64,000 nucleotides of DNA, taken from NCBI GenBank assembly GCA_902794825.1, contig CADBIU010000012.1, forward strand, positions 1 to 64,000. Direction: 5' to 3'. Origin of the DNA: an uncultured Lachnospiraceae bacterium (GTDB lineage: Bacteria > Bacillota > Clostridia > Lachnospirales > Lachnospiraceae). Shown one piece after another: positions 1 to 8,057 of this stretch; position 1 is the first letter of the stretch, and every line of letters begins with the position of its first letter. A program made the translations under genes and the position numbers. Under the pieces are notes generated by a model. That model searched no databases, was not told where the DNA came from, and worked only from the letters and a program-made list of their open reading frames with translations.

Positions 1-23
1 GACAGCACGATCGGATGATCAGT

Positions 24-50
24 CTCCCGCAATTAATTTGCGGGAGTTTT
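24..50 (+). terminator. Rho-independent terminator of an upstream gene
   Basis: A perfect 9-bp stem (arms 24-32 and 38-46, loop TTAAT) is followed by TTTT on the plus strand. It presumably ends a plus-strand gene lying left of the window. Bases 51-252 hold no gene or motif that I recognise. Confidence 0.8.
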
Positions 51-252
51 CATTTGCTGAAAACAACGTGCCGTTTTAACATCTGATAATTCGCCGTGCA
101 ATCTTCATTGAATAGCTACGCTGCCTGAAATAATCTGATGAATAGTGCACCGTTTAATCTGCCGGACAACAATTAGTTTAGCAGCAACCACTTTATCGTG
201 AATTGTGACTCAAATTCCGATACCTTTTCTTACATATCTGAAAGATCTGATA

Positions 253-1467
253 TCAATCAACAAACACGTAAGTCTCAAGCCTGTCAAAAGCTTCTTTAAC
301 TCTGGAAAGCGGCAGGGCCAGATTGATCCTCGTGTGGCAGTCTCCGTGGAACGGACGTCCGTCCTGTATTGCAACGCCGACTTTCCACGCAGCATTCAGC
401 ACATCGTCGAGACTCTTTCCTGTCCTCGCACAGTACTGCGAACAATCTGCGAAGAGCATGTATGTTCCTTCAGGCTTTGAAACTTCCACACCCGGTAGAC
501 GATCCTCAATAAAACTGCAAGCGTATTCAATATTTTGGCCGAGTACCTTTAAGAGTTCATCGACCCAGGCGTACCCTTCCGGTGAATATGCGCCGATCAG
601 CGCGTACATTGACATAATATTGATGTTATTGTAATGGGACAGCGAGCTCTCCTTGCGGACCCGGTCGCGTATTGCCGGATTATAGATAATATGATATGAG
701 CCTACGAGCCCGGCAAGATTGAATGTCTTTGAAGGAGCATAGAGCGCCACCGTCCTGTTTCTTGCGTCTTCAGACACAGACTGCGTAGGAATATGTCTGT
801 TTCCGAAAAGGATCATATCAGACCATATCTCATCAGATACGATCTTTACATCATATTTGCGGCACAGCTCGGTAAATGCAAATATTTCTTCCCTGGTCCA
901 TACTCTGCCGCAGGGATTGTGAGGCGAGCAGAATATCGCGGCATGGATACGGCGGCTCCTGATCTTTTCCTCCATATCTTCAAAATCCATGCGCCAGATA
1001 CCACGCGCATCCTTTTTCAGAGGGGAGTGGACGATATTATATCCGCTGTTCTGCAGACTGTTTGTAAACCCGATATATGTAGGCGAGTGCAGAAGAACAT
1101 TATCGCCTTTAGAACAGAATACTCCCAGAGCTGAGAGCACGCCGCCAAGCACTCCGTTTTCATAGCCTATGCATTCCGCAGTCAGTCCGTTTACGCAGTT
1201 TCTGCTCTCATGCCACTTTATGATCTCATCGTAATACTCTTTTCTGATGTCAAAATATCCATAGGCCGGATGCTCTGCTCTTTCGATCATCGCCTTCGGG
1301 ATCGAAGGACATGTAGGAAAGTTCATATCAGCAACCCACATAGGAATAACATCAAATCCTTCCTCCGGTTTATCTGGTATAAAAGATCTGTTTCCGGTCC
1401 CGAGCGCATCTACAGCGATCGCATCTAAGCCGTGCCTGTTCATTATTGATTCAAAATCGTATTTCAT
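253..1467 (-). CDS. MalY/PatB-type PLP-dependent aminotransferase
   Basis: This is a fold-type I PLP enzyme of the MalY/PatB branch, probably a cystathionine beta-lyase or related C-S lyase (404 residues). The opening segment around residues 40-50 (IPMWVADMNF) is typical of the family. SPHNPCGRVW near 181-190 and SDEIWSDM near 211-218 are the cofactor-binding segments, and SKTFNLAG carries the Schiff-base lysine (about K247). I chose the internal ATG at 1467, which has an AGAGG ribosome site. A longer reading frame would run into dtd, whose stop lies 16 nt upstream, so the two are probably cotranscribed. The exact substrate (cystathionine, cysteine or an amino donor) cannot be read from the sequence. 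Confidence 0.9.
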   Translation of the reverse strand: MKYDFESIMNRHGLDAIAVDALGTGNRSFIPDKPEEGFDVIPMWVADMNFPTCPSIPKAMIERAEHPAYGYFDIRKEYYDEIIKWHESRNCVNGLTAECIGYENGVLGGVLSALGVFCSKGDNVLLHSPTYIGFTNSLQNSGYNIVHSPLKKDARGIWRMDFEDMEEKIRSRRIHAAIFCSPHNPCGRVWTREEIFAFTELCRKYDVKIVSDEIWSDMILFGNRHIPTQSVSEDARNRTVALYAPSKTFNLAGLVGSYHIIYNPAIRDRVRKESSLSHYNNINIMSMYALIGAYSPEGYAWVDELLKVLGQNIEYACSFIEDRLPGVEVSKPEGTYMLFADCSQYCARTGKSLDDVLNAAWKVGVAIQDGRPFHGDCHTRINLALPLSRVKEAFDRLETYVFVD

Positions 1468-1483
1468 TGATCTTATTCCTCTC

Positions 1484-1939
1484 TCAATACCCCAGTTCTT
1501 CCGAATCCATAAGCATAGTAAAAGGACCATTATTTGTAAGGCGGACTTTCATAAGAGCGCCGAATTCTCCGGTCTGAGGCTTTTTACCGGTCAACTGTTC
1601 GCATTTGGTGACCAGATAGTTATAGAGTTCTTCCGCGTGCTGAGGTGAACCTGCTTTTATAAAGGAAGGGCGGTTTCCTTTACGACAGTCTGCATACAGC
1701 GTGAACTGGGAGACTAGCAGGATCTCTCCTCCGACTGCTGCAAGACTAAGATTTGTTTTTCCGTTCTCATCCTCGAATATCCGCAGCTTAAGCATTTTTT
1801 CAATCATGCGGTCTGCGGTATCACATGTGTCGCTCTCACCGATTCCTGCAAGGACAAGATAGCCTTTGCCTATCTTTCCAACCACGCTGCCATTGATCTC
1901 AACTTCAGCATTATCAACGCATTGTATTACAAACCGCAT
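1484..1939 (-). CDS. dtd: D-aminoacyl-tRNA deacylase Dtd
   Basis: Dtd hydrolyses D-aminoacyl-tRNAs and mischarged glycyl-tRNA(Ala), a quality-control step in the cytoplasm. The 151-residue length is normal. Both family signatures are present: SQFTL at residues 77-81 and the cross-subunit Gly-cisPro element NGPFT at 137-141, with Phe where many members have Val. The ATG at 1939 is preceded by GGAGG about 10 nt upstream. It sits 16 nt upstream of the aminotransferase and likely drives it from the same promoter. Confidence 0.96.
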   Translation of the reverse strand: MRFVIQCVDNAEVEINGSVVGKIGKGYLVLAGIGESDTCDTADRMIEKMLKLRIFEDENGKTNLSLAAVGGEILLVSQFTLYADCRKGNRPSFIKAGSPQHAEELYNYLVTKCEQLTGKKPQTGEFGALMKVRLTNNGPFTMLMDSEELGY

Positions 1940-1991
1940 TTATCGATTTCCTCCATGATCATTTGTTTTTTGCCCTGACTGGACAGAGATA

Positions 1992-2000
1992 AGTATAACA
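1992..2000 (-). promoter_or_regulatory. candidate extended -10 promoter for dtd
   Basis: On the minus strand TATACT (1992-1997) is preceded by TG at the extended -10 position, about 55 nt upstream of the dtd start. No good -35 hexamer is visible, so this is a tentative call. Confidence 0.4.
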
Positions 2001-2032
2001 TTTCAATACCAAAAAGCGTTATTAATTATATG

Positions 2033-2064
2033 AAAAAGACTCCGGCCGTCGCCGGAGTCTTTTT
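2033..2064 (-). terminator. bidirectional terminator after the L,D-transpeptidase gene
   Basis: Nine-bp GC-rich arms (2038-2046 and 2051-2059) around CGTC are flanked by A-rich and T-rich tracts on both sides, so it can work in either direction. It lies just downstream of the stop at 2089 and before the dtd promoter. Confidence 0.9.
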
Positions 2065-2088
2065 CTGCCTTTTCAACTTTGTGATTTC

Positions 2089-3249
2089 TCACTCATAAAC
2101 AACCAACTTGGTACCATGTGGTATGTTTGTGTAAATCCAGCGTGCGTTTTCGAGCGCAAGGCGGATGCAGCTCATGGAAATATTCATTCCGAGTCTGTCA
2201 TCTGCGATATCCGCATCTTCCGGATCTCCATAACTATACTTATCATAAAGAATCGTATGAAGCATAAATCCGGCAGTTGTCCAGTAGACATATGCGGCTT
2301 TGCATTTTTCGAACGTCTTCCATCCGTAGTCATTCTGTACTTTCCAGCAGAGTTTGAACTGTCCGCAAGGCGTTCTTGTCGCGGGAGCTCCGCACGAAAA
2401 CTCCCAGTCTCCCTTGATCCTGTTCCATTCGCCTTTCTTTCCCTGATAAACTCTGAGTGCATGCTCAGACAGGTCGGCGAGAACAAGATATTGTGTATCG
2501 CTATCGTACCACTGTGCCTTCTGGTCCATTGCATCATCAACTTTTCTTACAGCTACGCCTTCAGAATTTATGACTTTTCCGCCAATCTCCTTATTGGTCA
2601 CAACAGTACCGTCTTTATTCGTATAGAAAGTATTTCCCTTATTAGTAACCTGAAATCCTGTCTTTGATGTAAGGGCTCCGGAGTTCTCGAAGAAATAGTA
2701 AACTCCATCTATCTGATATACGCTAGGTCCGGTATACATAACACCGTCTTCACCCAAATAGTACCATTTGCCGTCTACTTTCCTCCATCCGGTCGCCATG
2801 GCACCACTCTTATCCATATAGAACCAGGCTCCATTTGAATAAACCCAGCCCGTCTTCATGTATCCGCGAATCAGGTCGAAGAAATACCATGTTCCGTTGA
2901 TCTTCTGCCAGCCGACCTTCATATGACCGTCTGTAGTGCAGAAATACCACTTACCGGCGTCTTTTATAAATCCGGTCTGCATTACGCCGTCTTTATTAAA
3001 GTAATAGAACAGATTATTGATTTTAGCCCATCCGGTATGATAACCCTTTTGGGTTAAATAATACCAGTTATTGCCCTTCTTTACCCAGCCCAGCTGTACG
3101 GCGGCCTGTGCAGAACCGAGGGCTTCCTCTCTGGTTATTACTGATTCAGTTTCAGATACCTTTTGAGCTGCGCTGACTCCCGTTACAGGAATCGTGGACA
3201 TAAAAATCGCAGTTGTGAGAAGCATCGCAAACAGACGTACTCGTTTCAT
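2089..3249 (-). CDS. secreted cell-wall-binding repeat protein with L,D-transpeptidase-like (YkuD) domain
   Basis: This is a 386-residue exported protein. Residues 1-28 form a Sec signal peptide with a likely cleavage after VSA. About residues 54-200 contain six or seven roughly 20-residue aromatic/glycine repeats (for example GWRKVDGKWYYLGEDG), the choline-binding or cell-wall-binding type that attaches proteins to the envelope. Residues about 245-386 resemble the YkuD L,D-transpeptidase fold, with MLH at 329-331 and the putative catalytic Cys361 in SMSCIRL. The usual motif is SHGC[IV]R, so the second histidine and the glycine are replaced here. It may still cross-link peptidoglycan or may have changed activity. 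The ATG at 3249 follows AAGGAG. Confidence 0.88.
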   Translation of the reverse strand: MKRVRLFAMLLTTAIFMSTIPVTGVSAAQKVSETESVITREEALGSAQAAVQLGWVKKGNNWYYLTQKGYHTGWAKINNLFYYFNKDGVMQTGFIKDAGKWYFCTTDGHMKVGWQKINGTWYFFDLIRGYMKTGWVYSNGAWFYMDKSGAMATGWRKVDGKWYYLGEDGVMYTGPSVYQIDGVYYFFENSGALTSKTGFQVTNKGNTFYTNKDGTVVTNKEIGGKVINSEGVAVRKVDDAMDQKAQWYDSDTQYLVLADLSEHALRVYQGKKGEWNRIKGDWEFSCGAPATRTPCGQFKLCWKVQNDYGWKTFEKCKAAYVYWTTAGFMLHTILYDKYSYGDPEDADIADDRLGMNISMSCIRLALENARWIYTNIPHGTKLVVYE

Positions 3250-3361
3250 CTTTTTTCTCCTTATAAATCAATCGGCATAATAGTTGCATGCGACAATATA
3301 AGGAGTGAATTACAAATACGTTCTCTCACAGATATCATCACAAAGTTGTTTGGCAATTGTT

Positions 3362-3390
3362 ATGTTACAACATTGTGATAGATATTGCAA
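3362..3390 (-). promoter_or_regulatory. candidate promoter of the L,D-transpeptidase gene
   Basis: On the minus strand TTGCAA (3385-3390) and TAACAT (3362-3367) are separated by 17 bp, which would give a leader of about 105 nt. Imperfect inverted arms (TATCATCACAA near 3333-3343 and its partner ending near 3385) flank the start region. The wider gap 3250-3611 is strongly A+T rich, especially 3400-3480, and holds no convincing gene. Confidence 0.4.
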
Positions 3391-3611
3391 GCATTTTTTA
3401 ATATTTATGTAATATTATTTTTAATATTTTAAATATTATGAATTAAATTGATTATTTTTGGGAAATATTTAGTATTACTGCACCCGGACCGGAGTATTAT
3501 ATACGAAAAAGACCTAAACCTTGTCAAAATATCCAGTTTTATTTCTTCGGCAATTCAGATAGAATCCGCATTGTAAACAGAACAGCGGAACAACCGCTCA
3601 ACAATGAAAGA

Positions 3612-3977
3612 ATGAGGAAAAAAACAAGATTTATGTTTGATGTTATGAGCTATGCAGACAGAAACGATGTCGAAGTTTCCATCCGCAAAGGTCACGACGG
3701 ACGCACTGTATGGGAAATCTTTCTGCGTGACCACCGGCTGAATGTAACCGAGTTTACACGCATTATTGATATAGAGATCAGAGGCCGGATGGATCAGGAC
3801 GCATATATAGAACTCAGATGCGAGACTTTGATGGATAAGATCCGTTCTGCCAGAATGAAAAATGAATACGCGGATATAGAAATGAAAAATGAAGAAATTG
3901 CCCGGCAGCCTCAGGCTGCCGGGCAATTTTTCTATTTTGTATATAACAGGCGGCGATTGATTTACAGTACACCGTGA
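3612..3977 (+). CDS. doubtful small hypothetical protein
   Basis: This plus-strand ORF would encode 121 charged residues rich in Asp, Glu, Arg and Met, with ordinary codon use up to about residue 95. No family is recognised. Two points argue against it: only a weak ribosome site (GAAAG) precedes the ATG, and the last 26 codons read through a strong terminator hairpin at 3896-3928 and into the 3' end of the convergent G3E GTPase gene. It could be a decayed gene that lost its original stop, or a chance ORF. The minus-strand ORF over the same bases looks less protein-like. Confidence 0.3.
   Translation: MRKKTRFMFDVMSYADRNDVEVSIRKGHDGRTVWEIFLRDHRLNVTEFTRIIDIEIRGRMDQDAYIELRCETLMDKIRSARMKNEYADIEMKNEEIARQPQAAGQFFYFVYNRRRLIYSTP
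3896..3931 (+). terminator. strong bidirectional terminator
   Basis: A perfect 15-bp stem (arms 3896-3910 and 3914-3928, loop TCA) is followed by T-runs on the plus strand and by a T-rich stretch on the minus strand. It ends the SOS-linked GTPase transcript on the minus strand, and possibly a plus-strand transcript from the small ORF that covers it. Confidence 0.9.
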
Positions 3978-4918
3978 TATTTTGCCTTCTTAACAAAGCA
4001 CTTGTCGATCAGTTCTCTATTAAGATTTTCTCCTATAACGATCAGAGCATTTTGTCCCCTATCCCGCTCCTCGATCACTATTCGGCCGGGAACAGCGTTG
4101 ATCTGTATAAAGCGCCCTGTCTGAGTCTCAACAAAGCCTTTGATCCTGTGTACATTTCCAAATGCAGTGTCACTAAAGATTTTCTCCGCGGTTTCCCTTA
4201 TTTCCTGTCCTCCCATTTTAACATAGAAGTAAAACAGAGATCTGTAACCATTATCCTGCTCAACCTGATATTTGATATGGTCTTCAATGCGATAGCCGCA
4301 GGTGCTTATCTTCTCAAAATCACATTCATCAAAGAGTTCCCAATTCTTTACTATCACATCATCGCCAAATATCCTGGAGCAATGAAACTCTTTCATCACT
4401 TCATTCATGAGACCGACCGTATCCCTGATCTCCTGTTCAGAAACTGTCTGTGTTCTGCTGAGTACCACACATCCGGCGTTCGCGATCTGGGACGCCAAAA
4501 GATACCGGGCTTCAGCAGAAAGCGGCATTTCCTGTCGCGCGCTGACAATTGATATCACATTTCCCGGAACATACCAGCGGTCCAATGGTTCCTCTCTCAG
4601 CACATCGAAGAATTCATCTGTATCAAAAACTCCGGACGGCTCAATAAGGCCCCTGTCATACCCCATCATGGCCATCGAGATCAGTTTCGTCTTAAATCTC
4701 CTTCTGTGTGCCTCATAGCCGTCGCCTCCGATGACCATTTCAAGTTCACATTGGTCGCCGATCAGATCCTGCAGGAACATGACGTCTACATTTACTGCCC
4801 CGTAATCATTTTCAAGAATGCAGATTCTGTTCCCCTTATTCATAAAATACTTCGCATAAGTGCGGATGAACGTTGTCTTACCGGCTCCAAGGAAACCTGT
4901 GATCAAATCTACTACCAT
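3962..4918 (-). CDS. G3E (CobW/HypB/UreG) family GTPase without the CxCC motif
   Basis: This 318-residue P-loop GTPase belongs to the SIMIBI/G3E class, whose members insert metals into proteins. Walker A is GFLGAGKTT at residues 8-16 and a switch segment IEPSGVF follows near 95. The metal-binding CxCC motif normally found before the middle of the domain is absent: the corresponding stretch reads MVIGGDGYEAHRR. No His-rich loop is present. The ATG at 4918 is preferred over an upstream TTG because GGAG lies 6 nt before it. It starts 9 nt after the stop of the YneA-like gene, so it is probably expressed from that gene's LexA-controlled promoter. The client protein and metal are unknown. Confidence 0.85.
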   Translation of the reverse strand: MVVDLITGFLGAGKTTFIRTYAKYFMNKGNRICILENDYGAVNVDVMFLQDLIGDQCELEMVIGGDGYEAHRRRFKTKLISMAMMGYDRGLIEPSGVFDTDEFFDVLREEPLDRWYVPGNVISIVSARQEMPLSAEARYLLASQIANAGCVVLSRTQTVSEQEIRDTVGLMNEVMKEFHCSRIFGDDVIVKNWELFDECDFEKISTCGYRIEDHIKYQVEQDNGYRSLFYFYVKMGGQEIRETAEKIFSDTAFGNVHRIKGFVETQTGRFIQINAVPGRIVIEERDRGQNALIVIGENLNRELIDKCFVKKAKYHGVL

Positions 4919-4927
4919 AAACAACTC

Positions 4928-5470
4928 CTACTTCAATTCCGTAGAATAATAAGGAACAACAAGGTGTGTTCCGGGAGTGACAACGGGATAGGAGGATTTA
5001 TCGTATTTCAGATTATTGATCCTGCACAGTTCCTCCAGATAATCGTTCTGTGTCTTATAAAAATTACGGTCATCATATCTCTGCACGATATCCAGCAGGT
5101 TTTCCTGATAATCCACTGTGATCGTATCGTAATACTTGTAGGCCTCCGGAACATCTTTACTCTTAGCCCTTGATGCTATCCCTCCCGCGCAAAAAATCAC
5201 GCTCATAATAATGAATGCGGCGAGAGCTGTGCGCAGAAGCTGCACTTTCCTTGCTCTTCTTCTTGAAGCTTTCTTTCTCGAAACAGTTCTCCTTCTGGCT
5301 GAATCATCTGCGTCCGCTCGGGGTGCGTTTTCCTTCGCCTTAAAATTATATACTACGCATGAGCTGCGTTCCACATTGGATCTTTCAAAGAATTCGTATG
5401 ATTCAGCGGTTCTTACTGTATTTCCCTGTACACATGCTATCAAATCGATACCGGAATATGACTTACTCAT
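4928..5470 (-). CDS. YneA-like membrane protein with LysM-type C-terminus, SOS-linked
   Basis: The 180-residue product has a charged N-terminal cytoplasmic segment (1-78, with an Arg/Lys-rich stretch at 59-75), one transmembrane helix (about 79-100) and an extracytoplasmic tail ending in a LysM-like segment (VVTPGTHLVVPYYS). YneA of Bacillus, a cell division inhibitor induced by DNA damage, has the helix plus LysM layout and also sits divergent from lexA. Here the cytoplasmic segment is some 70 residues longer than I would expect. The promoter carries a perfect LexA operator. By context it should delay septation after DNA damage; this is inferred from position and architecture rather than strong sequence identity. 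Confidence 0.75.
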   Translation of the reverse strand: MSKSYSGIDLIACVQGNTVRTAESYEFFERSNVERSSCVVYNFKAKENAPRADADDSARRRTVSRKKASRRRARKVQLLRTALAAFIIMSVIFCAGGIASRAKSKDVPEAYKYYDTITVDYQENLLDIVQRYDDRNFYKTQNDYLEELCRINNLKYDKSSYPVVTPGTHLVVPYYSTELK

Positions 5471-5501
5471 TGTATATCACCTCATTGATACATAATTGCC
5501 A

Positions 5502-5515
5502 CGAACCTATGTTTG
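5502..5515. promoter_or_regulatory. LexA operator (SOS box), perfect match
   Basis: The site CGAAC-CTAT-GTTTG fits the Gram-positive LexA consensus CGAAC-N4-GTTYG at every fixed position. It lies just downstream of the expected transcription start of the yneA-like gene. Confidence 0.9.
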
Positions 5516-5524
5516 CATGACTAC

Positions 5525-5553
5525 ATTCTATCGAACATTCATTCTGATGTCAA
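5525..5553 (-). promoter_or_regulatory. sigma-A promoter of the yneA-like/G3E operon
   Basis: On the minus strand TTGACA (5548-5553) and TAGAAT (5525-5530) are 17 bp apart. A half-matching LexA-like site (CGAAC at 5532-5536) sits in the spacer, and the perfect operator overlaps the start region. Confidence 0.85.
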
Positions 5554-5574
5554 GAAAAATCGAACAGATTTTCT
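5532..5574. promoter_or_regulatory. two partial LexA-box-like sites
   Basis: CGAAC half-sites at 5532-5536 and 5561-5565 are each followed, after 4 bp, by a right half that matches GTTYG at only three of five positions. They could be weaker operators for lexA autoregulation. Confidence 0.4.
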
Positions 5575-5584
5575 GAATATATGT

Positions 5585-5613
5585 TTGCTTTTTCATGGCT
5601 TTGATTGTATAAT
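5585..5613 (+). promoter_or_regulatory. promoter of lexA
   Basis: TTGCTT (5585-5590) and TATAAT (5608-5613) are separated by 17 bp and lie about 55 nt before the lexA start codon. The partial LexA sites lie just upstream. Confidence 0.75.
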
Positions 5614-5667
5614 CAAAGCAGATAGATCAAATATCAATTTAATCATAGAAACCAGGAGGTCATATCA

Positions 5668-6279
5668 ATGCCCGCTAAGATTTCCAAGAAGCAGCAGGAA
5701 ATTCTGGATTATCTCAAGGATGAGATCCTGTCCAAGGGATATCCTCCCACTGTTCGCGAGATCTGTGAGAAGGTAGGACTCAAATCCACTTCTTCTGTAC
5801 ATTCTCATCTATCAACCCTGGAGAGAAACGGATTTATTCGCAGAGATCCCACTAAACCCAGGGCGATTGAGATTTGCGACGACAGTTTTCAGATGGTCCG
5901 CACAGAGATGGCGTCCCTGCCAGTGGTAGGTAATGTGGCGGCAGGACAGCCGATCCTCGCGCAGGAGAATATTGAGAATTATTTCCCTGTACCGGCGGAT
6001 ATTCTTCCGCCCGGTGAATCTTTTGCTCTGAGAGTTCGGGGAGAATCCATGATCAACGCCGGCATCCTTGACGGGGATCTGGTCTTTATCAATTCATGCA
6101 ATACAGCAAGAAATGGTGAGATTGTTGTTGCTCTTATTGAAGACGGAGCAACTGTTAAGACTTTCTACAAAGAGAATGGTCATATCCGGCTGCAGCCCGA
6201 GAACGACTCGATGGATCCGATCATAGTAGAGAACTGCGTGATCCTCGGAAAGGTCTTCGGAGTTTTCAGGACAATGTAA
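5668..6279 (+). CDS. lexA: LexA repressor, SOS master regulator
   Basis: LexA binds SOS boxes and cleaves itself when stimulated by RecA filaments. The 203-residue protein has the N-terminal winged helix-turn-helix (about 1-65) and the C-terminal S24 peptidase. The Ala-Gly cleavage site lies at 92-93 (VAAGQP), with catalytic Ser127 (RGESM) and Lys164 (ATVKTF). The ATG at 5668 follows AGGAGG at proper spacing. It is divergent from the yneA-like gene, and operator sites lie between them. A terminator follows the gene. Confidence 0.97.
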   Translation: MPAKISKKQQEILDYLKDEILSKGYPPTVREICEKVGLKSTSSVHSHLSTLERNGFIRRDPTKPRAIEICDDSFQMVRTEMASLPVVGNVAAGQPILAQENIENYFPVPADILPPGESFALRVRGESMINAGILDGDLVFINSCNTARNGEIVVALIEDGATVKTFYKENGHIRLQPENDSMDPIIVENCVILGKVFGVFRTM

Positions 6280-6292
6280 CAGGAAAGAGCGA

Positions 6293-6352
6293 GAGGCTGT
6301 GAAGATAGGAAGGGGTTATTCCCTTCATTTCTTCGCAGCCTCTTTCTTTTTA
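6293..6352 (+). terminator. terminator of lexA
   Basis: A long hairpin (outer arms 6293-6305 and 6330-6342, inner arms AAGGGG/TCCCTT) is followed by TTTCTTTTT on the plus strand. Confidence 0.85.
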
Positions 6353-6414
6353 TACTCATTTTATTCAATTATTTTATTCAATTATTCTTTGGATCATTCC
6401 GGTGCGAAAGGATA

Positions 6415-6786
6415 TCACAGATGATCAGGGTCTATCTGTTTGCCGTCTCTCCAGATTCTTTCAAGATCATAGAGAAGGCGGTCTTCCTGATTGAAGATAT
6501 GAACGATCACATCGCCGAAATCGAGAAGGATCCATTTCGCATGATCATATCCTTCCACCTGTTTGAGAACAGCACCGGCCTTTTCCATTTTCTCGCTCAC
6601 TTCATCAGACAAAGCCTGGATCTGGGGACGGCTTGAACCGTTTGCGATAATGAAATAATCTGCGAGAACAGATACTTCACTGATGTCGATAACCCGGATA
6701 TCTGTCGCTTTTTTCTCTTCAAGCGCCGCGATCGCAATGCGTGCCAGTTCTCCGGATCTCTCTTTGGTATTAGCCATTTCACTCAT
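6415..6786 (-). CDS. rsfS: ribosome silencing factor RsfS
   Basis: RsfS (Iojap/YbeB family) binds ribosomal protein L14 on the large subunit and blocks subunit joining when nutrients are limiting. The 123-residue protein has the compact alpha/beta fold with the conserved run ADYFIIANGSS, then YDHAKWILLDFGDVIVHIF and the final EDRLLYDLERIW. The ATG at 6786 was chosen for its AGAGG site; it overlaps the yqeK stop by 8 nt, which suggests translational coupling. The nadD-yqeK-rsfS order is common in Firmicutes. Confidence 0.95.
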   Translation of the reverse strand: MSEMANTKERSGELARIAIAALEEKKATDIRVIDISEVSVLADYFIIANGSSRPQIQALSDEVSEKMEKAGAVLKQVEGYDHAKWILLDFGDVIVHIFNQEDRLLYDLERIWRDGKQIDPDHL

Positions 6787-7375
6787 AGAATTTCCTCTCT
6801 TCATCACATCTTCTGTAATACTCATAGGTTTTCTGTGTCATGGGATCCACTTCCGCTCCTGTCGTGCCCAGATAACTGAGAGTATCTCTCAGGATCTGAA
6901 GAACACAGTCGTCGATGCTCTCGAATGCAAGTTTTCTTACAACAGGAAGATTGGGAGCGGAATCCCTGCCCGGTTCAATATAGTCCGCCGTAAAAATGAT
7001 CTTTTCCAGCAGACTCATGCCCGGCCTTCCGGTCGTATGATATCTGATCGCGTTAAGAATATCCTCATCTTTCACCCCGTATCTGGACTGAGCCAGTTCA
7101 GCTCCGGCCTTGGAGTGAAGCAGCGATCCGCTGTTCTTCTCTATATCAGAGAGTTCCAGCCCGGCTTTTTCACAGATCTTGAGCATTTTACCGAGATTCA
7201 TACACTTTGCACAGTCATGCAGGAGCCCCGCTGTTTCCGCTTTATCCACATCAAAACCGTAGCACATGGCAAGGCTCGCCGCGGTGCTCGCAACATTCAT
7301 CGTATGAACGAAGCGTCCGTAAGCGAGTTCCGACTCCAGTTCTCTGATTAGATTAATGCGCTCTTTTTTGTTCAA
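6779..7375 (-). CDS. yqeK: YqeK family HD-domain hydrolase
   Basis: YqeK proteins are HD-domain metal-dependent hydrolases reported to cleave diadenosine tetraphosphate symmetrically. The 198-residue product contains the metal ligands in HTMNVASTA, the doublet LLHDCAK and the later H-x-G region AIRYHTTGRPG, in normal order. It lies 39 nt downstream of nadD and overlaps rsfS, so it is part of the rplU-to-rsfS operon. Confidence 0.92.
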   Translation of the reverse strand: MNKKERINLIRELESELAYGRFVHTMNVASTAASLAMCYGFDVDKAETAGLLHDCAKCMNLGKMLKICEKAGLELSDIEKNSGSLLHSKAGAELAQSRYGVKDEDILNAIRYHTTGRPGMSLLEKIIFTADYIEPGRDSAPNLPVVRKLAFESIDDCVLQILRDTLSYLGTTGAEVDPMTQKTYEYYRRCDEERKFYE

Positions 7376-7414
7376 GGGTCCGCTCCTTCATATCCGAACT
7401 TGCAGTTTCGAATC

Positions 7415-8047
7415 TCATTTGTATATCCCGGTTTCTATTATATAACTTTCCAGGGCATCAGGCACGAGATAATGAATAGATTTTCCTAAAGACGCTCTCT
7501 CGCGGATCTTAGTTGAAGAGATTCCGATATTCGGTATCTCTACAGGCAGTATTCTCGCGCCGAAATCTCTTCCAAGCGCCAGCGACTCTTTTTTAAAACT
7601 GTCCGGATCCACCTGATCCTCTCTCATCGCCGCGAGAACAGTGCAGACATCGAAAATCCTTTTCGGCTCCTTCCACGTTCTCATGGAGCATATAGTATCG
7701 GCACCGACGATGAAAAAGAGTTCCGATTCGGGATATTGCGCTTTCAGCTCTTCGAGTGTCTCAAAGCTGTATGTATTACCGGGTCTGTTCACTTCAATAT
7801 CAGACACATCGAACGGGCCGTAATCTCCGGCAGCGATCTTTGTCATCTCAAGCCTGACCTGCGCCGGCTGCACTTTTTTGCTCCGGTTGTCCTTAAAATA
7901 GGAATGGCCGGAGGGAATGAGCAGCACCTTGTCAAGACTGTACTGGTCCCTGGCCTGTTCCGCTATGATCAGGTGTCCAAGATGAATAGGATCGAAAGTT
8001 CCGCCGAGAACACCTATCCTCTCCGCTTTTTTAGTCTGTTCACTCAT
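7415..8047 (-). CDS. nadD: nicotinate-nucleotide adenylyltransferase NadD
   Basis: NadD transfers AMP from ATP to nicotinate mononucleotide, the step before NAD synthetase. The 210-residue protein has the nucleotidyltransferase motif GGTFDPIHLGH (HxGH at about 22-25) and the ISSTKIRER motif near the C-terminus. It starts 10 nt after yhbY. Full family length, no anomaly. Confidence 0.96.
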   Translation of the reverse strand: MSEQTKKAERIGVLGGTFDPIHLGHLIIAEQARDQYSLDKVLLIPSGHSYFKDNRSKKVQPAQVRLEMTKIAAGDYGPFDVSDIEVNRPGNTYSFETLEELKAQYPESELFFIVGADTICSMRTWKEPKRIFDVCTVLAAMREDQVDPDSFKKESLALGRDFGARILPVEIPNIGISSTKIRERASLGKSIHYLVPDALESYIIETGIYK

Positions 8048-8057
8048 GATTCCTCCT

